A DNA stretch of 64,000 nt, from the NCBI GenBank assembly GCA_020633655.1, contig JACKDF010000005.1:310001-374000 (forward strand). Reading direction: 5' to 3'. Both the position numbers and the translations under genes were made by a program. Below are positions 45,542 through 52,873 of the stretch, in pieces. This DNA comes from Deferribacteres bacterium (GTDB lineage: Bacteria; Zhuqueibacterota; Zhuqueibacteria; Zhuqueibacterales; Geothermadaptataceae). A model generated the notes under the pieces. It was not told where the DNA came from. It saw only the letters and a list, made by a program, of their open reading frames with translations, and did no database searches. Numbering within the stretch: position 1 is the stretch's first letter; every line of letters starts with the position of its first letter.

Positions 45542-46195
45542 TTAAACCGTATTATTTACATTAGTAATAAACTCGTGCAACTTGTTTTTGTCCAGTTCAT
45601 TATTCGATCGCACACCCGAGCAGACATCGACGCCAAAAGGTTTTACAGCATTAATCGCCATAGCAACATTGTCCGGTTTTAAACCTCCAGCGAGGAACAC
45701 AGGAATATCAACGAGGGTAACTATTTCTCTACTCAGATTCCAGTCATGTGTTCTTCCCGTGCCACCAAGCTCCTTGATTTCAAGCGCCTGGTTGCCAGAA
45801 TCTAGAAGTAGTGCATCGACGTAATTTGCACTTTCTTTCGCTTCCTTTATGGATTCTTCCCCCACCACATGAATGACTTGTATAAGTGATACTCCCGGCA
45901 GGTTTTTTCTTAGAATGCGATAGTGATCCGTGCTAATACGGTCACATATTTGAATTGTGTTGACACCGCATTTTCTCTGTTGTGCTATTATGCCCTGCAC
46001 ATCTGTCCGTGAAGTGAGAAGAAATGTTCCTATGGGTGGTGGTACCCTTGATACGATTTGGGCTATTAAGGATTCAGATATGACGCCCGGGCCGCTTGGC
46101 ATACTCGAAACGAAACCCAAAGCGGAAGCACCATACTTTATGGCCGTCGATGCTTCTTCATGGGAACTTATACAGCATATTTTTACTCGTAGCAT
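45542..46195 (-). CDS. trpF: Phosphoribosylanthranilate isomerase-like protein
   Basis: 217 residues forming a TrpF-type TIM barrel: the catalytic Cys lies in VKICCISSHEEA, the catalytic Asp in VDALLLDSGNQ, and phosphate-binding motifs are GGTGRTHDW, LAGGLKPDNV and GVDVCSGVRSN. It would isomerise PRA in tryptophan synthesis. It stands alone, opposite in strand to coaX, with no other trp gene nearby and an accessory region behind it. A related isomerase role is possible. Confidence 0.85.
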   Translation of the reverse strand: MLRVKICCISSHEEASTAIKYGASALGFVSSMPSGPGVISESLIAQIVSRVPPPIGTFLLTSRTDVQGIIAQQRKCGVNTIQICDRISTDHYRILRKNLPGVSLIQVIHVVGEESIKEAKESANYVDALLLDSGNQALEIKELGGTGRTHDWNLSREIVTLVDIPVFLAGGLKPDNVAMAINAVKPFGVDVCSGVRSNNELDKNKLHEFITNVNNTV

Positions 46196-46230
46196 ATTTT
46201 TATTGCCTGACGTATCCTTGACTGGCGCCT

Positions 46231-46473
46231 TTAAGCGTCCGGTACAAGAGGCTTTTTATGTTTGTTCTTTTCGATTATTGTGTCATATGCATTTTTCAGG
46301 TCTCGATAGTGCCACTGATCAAAAATATGGGCTCGCTGGAGTAAAATAGGTGCAAATAATATTGAAGTTAATCCAATAAAAAGCCAATTAAACTTGTGGT
46401 CATTTTTTATATACAGAGCATTTGTAATAAATGAAGTGCCGACTATTAGGCATGATAATGCAAGATTAGCCAC
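46231..46473 (-). CDS. Small two-helix membrane protein, unknown
   Basis: 80 residues from a GTG with GGGAAAGG upstream. Two hydrophobic segments (about residues 2-19 and 29-45) are followed by a charged tail with HYRDLKNAYDTIIEKNKHKK. It starts 15 bases after a gene remnant and may have been its partner. No family recognised. Confidence 0.5.
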   Translation of the reverse strand: MANLALSCLIVGTSFITNALYIKNDHKFNWLFIGLTSILFAPILLQRAHIFDQWHYRDLKNAYDTIIEKNKHKKPLVPDA

Positions 46474-46487
46474 TGCCTTTCCCTGAT

Positions 46488-46691
46488 TTATTGCCTATTA
46501 ACATTAATCTGCCCATAGTTTTTTCTTTCCGGTGATGTGTAATATGGGCCAATTAATGTTTTATCATTTTCATTAAAAGTCAAACGTGTTGTACAGCGAT
46601 GAATGGTTAAATTCGGGTCTGCTACTTTCCGATGATCATTTATAAATTCTAAAATCAATAAAGGGCTATCTGGTTCATTTACAATTATTTT
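46488..46691 (-). pseudogene. Remnant of a beta-barrel (Cap15-like) protein, C-terminal 67 codons
   Basis: An open frame with no start codon runs from the rhuM stop to a TAA at 46488-46490. Its product includes SPLLILEFINDHRKVADPNL, HRCTTRLTFNENDKTLIGPY and YTSPERKNYGQINVNRQ. The G-x-Y-Y-T-x-x-R-x-x-x-G-x-I ending resembles the C-terminal beta-barrel of CBASS effectors of the Cap15 (S-2TM-beta) type. This resemblance is by pattern only. The upstream part is absent, so the gene is truncated. Confidence 0.4.
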
Positions 46692-47711
46692 TTATTGTCC
46701 TTTGCCCTTGTCTTTCTTTTTTAATTTCTTCACTTCTTTATCAAAATCAGAAATGAATTTTTCATCCTGAATAATGCGGAATTTTTCATATTCCTTTTCA
46801 GCGGTTTCTTTGGCAACGGCGGCAGAAACTTGGCCGGGGTTGTTCAACACATCGTATTGATTAAACTGCAGAAAGGCATCCAAACGTTCTGCCCATTCCT
46901 GCATTTTTATTGGGATTTGCCGTTCTGCCTGTAATTCTGCAAAATCCAAATACATGGTAACAATACGGTTAAGATTGCGGATTTCTTTTTCATTAAGATA
47001 ATTCTTGGCAACGGTAACATCAGATTTTAAGACTTTACCTTTAGGTGCGTTTTTCCAGGTTGTCAATCCCATGTGGTCCTTAGCGGAATCTGCTCGCTGG
47101 GCAATTATTTCAGCTGCTGTGTTTCCGGTGATGGCCCAGTGCAATTTATTCTGGACTGTTTTGTAGAAAAGTTCGGTTACTGTAGACTGCGGATCGTAAT
47201 CAATGCTACATTGGGCATAAATATCCGTAATCTTCTGGTAGAAGCGGCGTTCACTGGCACGAATTTCCCGGATGCGTTCCAGCAATTCATCAAAGTAATC
47301 TTTGCCAAACAATGTGCCGCCCTGTTTTAGGCGCTCATCATCCAAAGCAAAACCTTTGGTGATAAATTCCCGCAATACGCGGGTTGCCCAGATACGGAAC
47401 TGCGTTGCCCGGGAAGTATTTACCCGATAGCCGACTGAAATAATAGCGTCCAGATTATAATATTCGAGATTGCGGGAGACCTGGCGCTCACCTTCGGTTT
47501 GAACTGTCAAGATTTCTTTGACAGTTGCTTTTTTGCCTAACTCATTTTCTTTGAAGATATTTTGCAGGTGGTAACTGATATTTTGTTTGGTTGCCCCGAA
47601 CAGTTCAGCCATTTTATTGATTGTTAACCAAACTGTCTCTTCCCGTACAAGGACTTCTACCTTAACATTACCCTGCGGTGTTGTATATAAAATGATCTCA
47701 GAATTTTTCAT
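46692..47711 (-). CDS. rhuM: RhuM-family protein
   Basis: 339 residues matching the virulence-associated RhuM family (PF13310 type): the N-terminal YTTPQGNVKVEVLVREETVW, a winged-helix-like NKMAELFGATKQNISYHLQN, the central NLEYYNLDAIISVGYRVNTS and FRIWATRVLREFITKGFALD. The function of the family is not settled; members often sit in restriction-modification and defence islands and resemble toxin or antirepressor proteins. The start overlaps the preceding gene fragment by four bases (ATGA), so it belonged to that operon. Confidence 0.88.
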   Translation of the reverse strand: MKNSEIILYTTPQGNVKVEVLVREETVWLTINKMAELFGATKQNISYHLQNIFKENELGKKATVKEILTVQTEGERQVSRNLEYYNLDAIISVGYRVNTSRATQFRIWATRVLREFITKGFALDDERLKQGGTLFGKDYFDELLERIREIRASERRFYQKITDIYAQCSIDYDPQSTVTELFYKTVQNKLHWAITGNTAAEIIAQRADSAKDHMGLTTWKNAPKGKVLKSDVTVAKNYLNEKEIRNLNRIVTMYLDFAELQAERQIPIKMQEWAERLDAFLQFNQYDVLNNPGQVSAAVAKETAEKEYEKFRIIQDEKFISDFDKEVKKLKKKDKGKGQ

Positions 47712-47970
47712 GTTTCACTTTCAATTTCATAATTCTCATACGCTTCTTTTGACAACGGAAAAGCCGGATCAATCACCAGAACTTCGTCGTAGTTGAGTTG
47801 GTAGAGTTTGTAAACCAGAAAATCAATTTTAGATTTTAGTTTTTTAAATTCTTTCTCACTGATTTCTGGTTGAAGTAGTTGATTTACAATTTTAGTAAAC
47901 ACATTTTGTTTGTCACTGGATGCTGTTTTAATTGGGATTTTTTTCCAATCATCAGGATAAAAATCCAAGT
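47708..47970 (-). pseudogene. 3' fragment of a restriction-modification-like gene, cut by the group II intron
   Basis: The last 87 codons of a gene in frame with LDFYPDDWKKIPIKTAS and KSKIDFLVYKLYQLNYDEVL. This FYPDxWKxIPI / lIDxLVYxLYxLtxxE pattern is common at the C-terminus of Eco57I-like and type IIG restriction-methylation proteins. On the 5' side it runs into the antisense group II intron; beyond the intron the frame soon meets a stop, so the rest of the gene is missing. The 3' end overlaps the rhuM start. The larger open frame here is artefactual within the intron. Confidence 0.5.
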
Positions 47971-48166
47971 GTGTGCCCGGCATGGCACGTGTGTATTTTG
48001 AATATCGAAATATACGCAGATTATCCAGAGGGTGCAAGTCCCTTATGGGCAAGTTGGCGAAGCCCATTAGCAAGCCGCAAGGGTGTTCCGGGTGACCGGA
48101 AATCTGAAGGAAGCGATACTGCAAGAATCTGTGCGGAGGAATACAAACTGCATATGAGGCATAGCA

Positions 48167-49441
48167 TTGTGGGTAAGTAACCACTTCTTTACAAAGCCCG
48201 TAGCCAACAAACTTTGCTATGTAGATGCAGCAGGAGTCGACGGCAGATCAGTTAACAATCTGTCTTCCTATTTGAAAACGCACTGGAGTTCGATCAAAGA
48301 AAGGGTGGAGTCTGGCCGCTATGAACCTGATGCGATATTGGGTGTGGAAATTCCCAAGAGCAATGGGAAAACCCGGCTTTTGGGTGTTCCAACAGTTGTT
48401 GACCGCTTGCTGCAGCAGGCATTACATCAACAACTGAGCCCGATATTCGAAAAGGATTTTCAGGAACATAGCTATGGTTTTCGTCCGAACCGCAATGCAC
48501 ATCAGGCGATTAAACAGGCGCACAAGAACATCAATGACGGCTATCAGGATATCGTCGATATCGATTTGAAGAGCTTCTTTGATGAAGTGAGCCATGAATT
48601 GCTGATGACATTGATATACCGAAGAGTGAAGTGCCCACTGACCTTGAAACTGATTCGGAAATTTCTTCGAGCACCTATTCAAAAGAATGGGAAACTGGAG
48701 AAACGACGCAAAGGCGTGCCACAGGGTAGCCCACTGAGTCCTTTACTGTCCAATATCATTCTGAATGAATTGGATAAGGAATTGACGAAGCGTGGCCACC
48801 GGTATGTGAGATACGCCGACGATTTCAGTGTGTACCTCAAGAGCAAGACGGCAGCGAGACGTGTTGGAAATAGTATTTACTTGTTCCTACGCGATGAACT
48901 CCGTTTGCCGATTAATCGCGAGAAAAGTGGAATCCGTCGTCCGAGTAAGTTTTACATGCTTGGTTATGGTTTTGTGCCGGTATTTTGCAAAGGCTCAAAG
49001 GGACAGTACCAACTGGTTGCGGACATCTTTGCCTTGAAAAGGTTAAAAGAGAAGATCAAATGGATCACCCGCAAGACGACCCCGATGACCTTTGATGAAC
49101 GGATAGCAAAACTGAACCAGGTAATGAAAGGTTGGATGCACTATTTCAAGTACGCAAATATGCATGCAAAACTGCGAGTCATTGATGTCTGGATACGCCG
49201 TCGTTTGCGTGGTTGTATCTGGCATGATTGGAAGAAACCGAACCGCAAGATGAAGAATCTGATGCGTTTGGGAATTCCGAAAGGGATGGCTTATGCATGG
49301 AGCAGAACGCGTATGGGAAGATGGGCTGTGGCTTGTAGTCCGATATTGAGTACAACGATCACGATTGGTCGTTTGGAAAGTCGTGGCTATGTGTCGCTGG
49401 AATCATACTATCTGAAAGTTCGGAAGACTGTAGGTTCGTGA
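48167..49441 (+). CDS. ltrA: Group II intron reverse transcriptase/maturase (5' end probably deleted)
   Basis: 424 residues from a TTG that is doubtful. RT motifs are AAGVDGRSV, VEIPKSNGKTRLLGVPTVVD, HSYGFRPNRNAHQAI, DIDLKSFFDEVSHELL, GVPQGSPLSPLLSNI and the catalytic YADDF. The GIIM maturase part follows (FDERIAKLNQVMKGWMHYF, RRRLRGCIWHDWKK). No HNH endonuclease domain is present. The usual 30-40 residues before AAGVDG are replaced by an unrelated stretch (SNHFFTKPVANKLCYVD), consistent with a deletion upstream. Confidence 0.88.
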   Translation: MWVSNHFFTKPVANKLCYVDAAGVDGRSVNNLSSYLKTHWSSIKERVESGRYEPDAILGVEIPKSNGKTRLLGVPTVVDRLLQQALHQQLSPIFEKDFQEHSYGFRPNRNAHQAIKQAHKNINDGYQDIVDIDLKSFFDEVSHELLMTLIYRRVKCPLTLKLIRKFLRAPIQKNGKLEKRRKGVPQGSPLSPLLSNIILNELDKELTKRGHRYVRYADDFSVYLKSKTAARRVGNSIYLFLRDELRLPINREKSGIRRPSKFYMLGYGFVPVFCKGSKGQYQLVADIFALKRLKEKIKWITRKTTPMTFDERIAKLNQVMKGWMHYFKYANMHAKLRVIDVWIRRRLRGCIWHDWKKPNRKMKNLMRLGIPKGMAYAWSRTRMGRWAVACSPILSTTITIGRLESRGYVSLESYYLKVRKTVGS

Positions 49442-49521
49442 ACCGCCGTGTACGTGATCCGTACGCACGGTGGTGTGAGAGGCGCACTCCGGTCTAACGG
49501 GGCCGGAGCCGCCTACTCGAT
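49440..49521 (+). other. Group II intron domains V and VI
   Basis: GAACCGCCGTGTACGTGATC followed by CGTACGCACGGTGGTGTG folds into the compact domain V hairpin. It is followed by CTCCGGTCTAACGGGGCCGGAG (domain VI, with the likely branch A in CTAAC), given here in two parts by position 49487-49508. The intron ends at CTACTCGAT. Confidence 0.8.
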
Positions 49522-49661
49522 TAGCATGTATTTCGTTTCTTTTTATTTATTCTTTAAAAATATTTATAAATCTCCAATTTGCTTCCGCATGAATGCGTAA
49601 CAAGTCTATTACCTTGAAATACAGCGATTTTTCTCGTTTTTGATGCCGCTGTTTACCAAAC

Positions 49662-52268
49662 TTAACTTTTGTAAACCATTGCATGTTCATCGGGATTGAA
49701 CCCTTTTGGGAATTTGGTATCACCATCAAAATAAGCACCCTTAAGCTTAGTTCTGTTTAAATTCGTTCTACTGAGGTTTGTTGCTCTGAGATCAGCTCCG
49801 CTGAGGTTTGCGTTTTTAAGCCTGACCCTATCAAGTTTTGCATTTCGAAGATTTGTGTTAGTAAGAAAGGCTCCACTGAGATTAGCTTCACTTAAGTTTA
49901 TTCCACTGAGGTCCATCCCGCTGAGATTCACTCCGTTGAGTTTACTTTTGCTAAGATTTACTCTATTAAGGTTTGCTCCCCTAAACTTGGCCATATAAAA
50001 ATCACTACCGCTGAGATTTGCTCCACTAAAGTCAATCTCACTCAAATCAGCTCCTTTAAGGATAACTCCACTCAGATTGGCTCCTTGATAATCAACTCCA
50101 CTGAGATTAATTTTCATTAAGTCAGTTCGCTTTAGATTTGATTTTTTATTATTTATTCCATTAAATTTCATTCCCTTGAGATTAGCTTGCTTTAGATTTG
50201 ATGCTTTATTATTTATTCCATCAGGTATAATTTTTCTTATATCAGTTTGTTTTTTTTTATCTTTTATTATACTATTATCGGTAAAAATAATTTCATTTAA
50301 ATTGACTCCATTATGATCGATCTCTTTAATGTCTATTCCGTGAAAATTAGTTTGAAAAAGAATGCTGCCTTTCAGGTTGATTCCTTGGATATTAGCATCC
50401 TGTAAATCAGCATTACTGAGATTAGCCATACTGAAATTTGCTCCATTGAGGATAGCTTTACAAAGTTTAGCTCCTTTGAGATTTGAATAACTGAGTTCAG
50501 CATTTGTTAAAATAGAACTAGTAAGATTTGCCCCAGCAAGACTGGTATTATTGAGATTAGCACTTTTGAGATCAGCATTGCTAAGATTAGTTCCTTCCAG
50601 ATTTGCTCCTTTAAGATCAGCATTACTTAAGCAGATACCTTCAAGATCAGCACCACTGAGATAAGCTTCATTAAGTATACTATCGCTTAGGTTGGCATTA
50701 CAAAGAATTACTTCACTAAGAGTTGCATTATTTAATTTGGCTCTACGAAGATCTGCTTTTCCTAGGTTAGCTTCACTGATGACAGCACCTTTTAGATCTG
50801 CATCCCTAAGATTTGCTTCAGTGAGTACAGCTTCCATGAGATTAACATTATTTAAATTAGCACCCATCAGGTTTGCTCTAACTAGTTTAAGTCCACTTAG
50901 ATTGCAATCACTGAAATTCAATCCAGTAAGGTCTGCTTCGCTGAGATCTATTTCTTGACTATAATGTAACTTAACTAATTCAGCGACAAATTTTTTTATT
51001 TGATCTGTCCAATCAAGAAAAACGCGATCTTTTACTGGTAATTTAACAAAGTAATTTATGAAAAGGAATTCAAGGATTGATCTATGGGAAAACTTGTAAT
51101 TCCCATAACCATCTCTATTTAAGAGGGATCGAGAACTGAGTTCAAGTTCATTTAGATCAATTTTATGAGTTAAAGCGAAAGGTACTAGCTCATGTCGTGG
51201 AATTTGACCATTATTTTCCTTTTGATAGCGATATAGGTGATTTGCAAGTGCTTCAGAAAATCGTCGGAGTGCGACTTTATCACTTATGCGTTCACGGTTG
51301 ATCCAATGTATAATAATTTCTTCATAGATATCATAACTATTTTTATATTCTTTATTAGGATCCATAAAACTCGACATATATTTTAACAACATTGGACGCA
51401 AAGCAAGGCTTGGTGCAGCTGAAATGATTTGCCAAGCTTTTCTTCGCAGTTTATAATTTAAAATAGAGTATTTTTTCTTGATAAATTTTTGTACCTGCTC
51501 ATCATTAAATGGAAGCAAGTATTGAATTGTAAACATTCTGTATCCATCACTTTGATCGGCATTGATGTTTGGTATTGAAGTTTTTCGTTTTATTGCTGCT
51601 GAATTAGGAAAAAATTGTGTACGGCTACTGATTAAAACTCTATTGAAACCTTCTGTTATATCTACCAACTGATTATAACGTGTATTAATACTCTCTATTG
51701 CAAATGGGTCTTCATCAAAAGCATCGAGAAAAAGAATTGTATTTTTTTTATTCTCTATGTTTTTGATACATTGATCTACATTTTTTGCGTTAAGTCTGAG
51801 TACAATAATTTGTTTTTTGCTAAATTTCTTATGTCGATAATTACGCATAAGTATATTAATCAAGGCAGCCGTTTTCCCGGTACCAGAATCTCCTAGTAAA
51901 TACATATGTCGATTCTTTGCCCCTTCAGACAGAAATTCATCTATTTTTGTAAATAGTTTTTCATGTTTTTTCTCTCCATAGATTTTCTTAAGGTCCTCAG
52001 TATAAGATGGGTCACTCGGTGAACAATACGGTTCAATATAAATATCAGTATAGCTTTTAATAGTTTCTTCATCAAAAAACTCAAACGTTATTTCATTGTT
52101 AATAATTTTTAACGCTTTATTGTCTTTCCATTTAGTTTTTAACTCTAAAATAGTTTTTATAATTATCAGTATAGTACTGATTCCCCCTATTATTTTTAAA
52201 ATGGTAAATTGTTTTATATCGAATATGTTTGTTAGAAGACTAATTATATCCTGGTTGTGAAAAAACAT
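49662..52268 (-). CDS. Membrane-anchored NACHT-type NTPase with long pentapeptide-repeat domain
   Basis: 868 residues. One membrane helix (about 22-41) precedes a STAND/NACHT NTPase with Walker A GDSGTGKT (126-133), Walker B ILFLDAFDED (178-187) and an Arg-containing sensor in RVLISSRTQFF, then a helical region to about 430. From about residue 440 to the end run dozens of A(D/N)LxX pentapeptides, forming a right-handed quadrilateral beta-helix. Bacterial STAND NTPases often sense phage proteins and trigger cell death; here the helix may be the sensor. This is family-based inference. Base composition is AT-rich. A hairpin resembling an attC site lies upstream. Confidence 0.85.
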   Translation of the reverse strand: MFFHNQDIISLLTNIFDIKQFTILKIIGGISTILIIIKTILELKTKWKDNKALKIINNEITFEFFDEETIKSYTDIYIEPYCSPSDPSYTEDLKKIYGEKKHEKLFTKIDEFLSEGAKNRHMYLLGDSGTGKTAALINILMRNYRHKKFSKKQIIVLRLNAKNVDQCIKNIENKKNTILFLDAFDEDPFAIESINTRYNQLVDITEGFNRVLISSRTQFFPNSAAIKRKTSIPNINADQSDGYRMFTIQYLLPFNDEQVQKFIKKKYSILNYKLRRKAWQIISAAPSLALRPMLLKYMSSFMDPNKEYKNSYDIYEEIIIHWINRERISDKVALRRFSEALANHLYRYQKENNGQIPRHELVPFALTHKIDLNELELSSRSLLNRDGYGNYKFSHRSILEFLFINYFVKLPVKDRVFLDWTDQIKKFVAELVKLHYSQEIDLSEADLTGLNFSDCNLSGLKLVRANLMGANLNNVNLMEAVLTEANLRDADLKGAVISEANLGKADLRRAKLNNATLSEVILCNANLSDSILNEAYLSGADLEGICLSNADLKGANLEGTNLSNADLKSANLNNTSLAGANLTSSILTNAELSYSNLKGAKLCKAILNGANFSMANLSNADLQDANIQGINLKGSILFQTNFHGIDIKEIDHNGVNLNEIIFTDNSIIKDKKKQTDIRKIIPDGINNKASNLKQANLKGMKFNGINNKKSNLKRTDLMKINLSGVDYQGANLSGVILKGADLSEIDFSGANLSGSDFYMAKFRGANLNRVNLSKSKLNGVNLSGMDLSGINLSEANLSGAFLTNTNLRNAKLDRVRLKNANLSGADLRATNLSRTNLNRTKLKGAYFDGDTKFPKGFNPDEHAMVYKS

Positions 52269-52339
52269 TTTACTATTTTGATCCTATTTTTAGTAATTCT
52301 CATTTTGATCAAATTACCTACCACCCCACCTGAGACTGA

Positions 52340-52410
52340 TGCTAACGTTGAAGTCAGCGGCATGTGGAGCTTGCGGAAGCCCCACATGCCTCTGGACTGA
52401 CAGGTTATAT
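52340..52410 (-). repeat. attC-like recombination site 1
   Basis: On the minus strand, ATATAAC directly follows the stop of the small membrane-protein gene and GTTAGCA closes the site. Between them GTCAG and GGCATGTGG pair with CCACATGCC and CTGAC, with unpaired TCCAGA opposite a single G, and an inner CTT-AAG stem. Two-box stem with outer AAC/GTT ends and a position right after a stop codon is what integron cassette attC sites look like. The outer boxes fit the consensus only partly. Confidence 0.5.
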
Positions 52411-52692
52411 TTATTGCCATTCGGTGAAATTCAAATAACCTAGATACATAAAAAATAATGTACAAGCAGGGTATGCCAACATTTTTATCTTGTTATTTAT
52501 CTTACCTAATTCAGGATGAGGTCTCATACCCAGCCAACATGATACAAAACACAGCACTAAGCCAAACAACAAACAGACACTATCAATGACCATGTTGCTT
52601 GAGTAGTAAACTGGAACTAGCAGCAAGAATCCTGCGTAAATAACAAAATCCGCTGGCTTTATACCCAACCATTCTTTAGTCGATTCTTTCAT
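52411..52692 (-). CDS. Small three-helix membrane protein (putative gene cassette)
   Basis: 93 residues from the ATG at 52692 (GGGAATAAC upstream). Three hydrophobic segments: FVIYAGFLLLVPVYY, VIDSVCLLFGLVLCFVSCWLG and MLAYPACTLFFMYLGYL. It fills the whole space between two attC-like hairpins, with the stop codon touching one of them, as in single-gene integron cassettes. No family recognised. Confidence 0.6.
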   Translation of the reverse strand: MKESTKEWLGIKPADFVIYAGFLLLVPVYYSSNMVIDSVCLLFGLVLCFVSCWLGMRPHPELGKINNKIKMLAYPACTLFFMYLGYLNFTEWQ

Positions 52693-52713
52693 GTTATTCC
52701 CATAAAAATATAA

Positions 52714-52846
52714 CGTTAACGTGATGCTCACCTGCTGGCGGGCTTAACAGCACAAAACATAAATAAATTATCAAAACTTCAAATACTGCACTGATCGTGC
52801 TGAAATTGCCGCCCTGCCCGCCAGTCAGGTGCAGCAATAGTTAGGT
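52714..52846 (-). repeat. attC-like recombination site 2
   Basis: On the minus strand ACCTAAC (fits RYYYAAC) opens the site 27 bases after the TPR gene stop and GTTAACG closes it. The arms GCTGCACCTGACTGGCGGGC and GCCCGCCAGCAGGTGAGC pair fully except for one extra G and one extra A on the same strand, which matches the extrahelical bases of attC sites. A central spacer with its own CAGCAC/GTGCTG stem gives a total of 133 bases, similar to long chromosomal attC types. Confidence 0.6.
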
Positions 52847-52873
52847 GAAGTCAGTAGTACTTTTTAAAAAAAT

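Larger units (their letters stand above)
47971..49521 (+). mobile_element. Group II intron, probably internally deleted
   Basis: The 5' end GTGTGCCCGGCATGG fits the GUGYG consensus and the 3' end CCTACTCGAT with domain V/VI before it fits group II ends. It encodes a reverse transcriptase/maturase. It lies antisense to the flanking accessory genes. At about 1.55 kb it is short, and only about 200 bases precede the reading frame, whereas the domain I-III region usually takes over 500. Part of domain I-IV and the start of the protein therefore seem to be lost. Confidence 0.82.

Noticed and set aside
47971..48184. Minus-strand open frame starting MVTYPQCYASYAV joined to the R-M-like fragment
   Set aside because: This part is the antisense of the group II intron 5' region; only the stretch left of 47971 is protein-like.
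48167..49441. Reverse transcriptase as part of a diversity-generating retroelement acting on the DUF1566 gene
   Set aside because: The RT has the group II QGSPLSP motif and a maturase domain, with domain V downstream; no template/variable repeat pair was seen near 59 kb.
49547..49738. Short minus-strand frame after the NACHT gene
   Set aside because: It overlaps the end of the pentapeptide protein in another frame and has no ribosome site.
49720..50940. Possible tandem DNA repeat or CRISPR-like array
   Set aside because: The 15-base periodicity comes from pentapeptide codons in an intact reading frame; there are no spacers.
50692..50958. Plus-strand frame rich in LRxAS repeats
   Set aside because: It is the antisense image of the pentapeptide repeats of the minus-strand NACHT gene.
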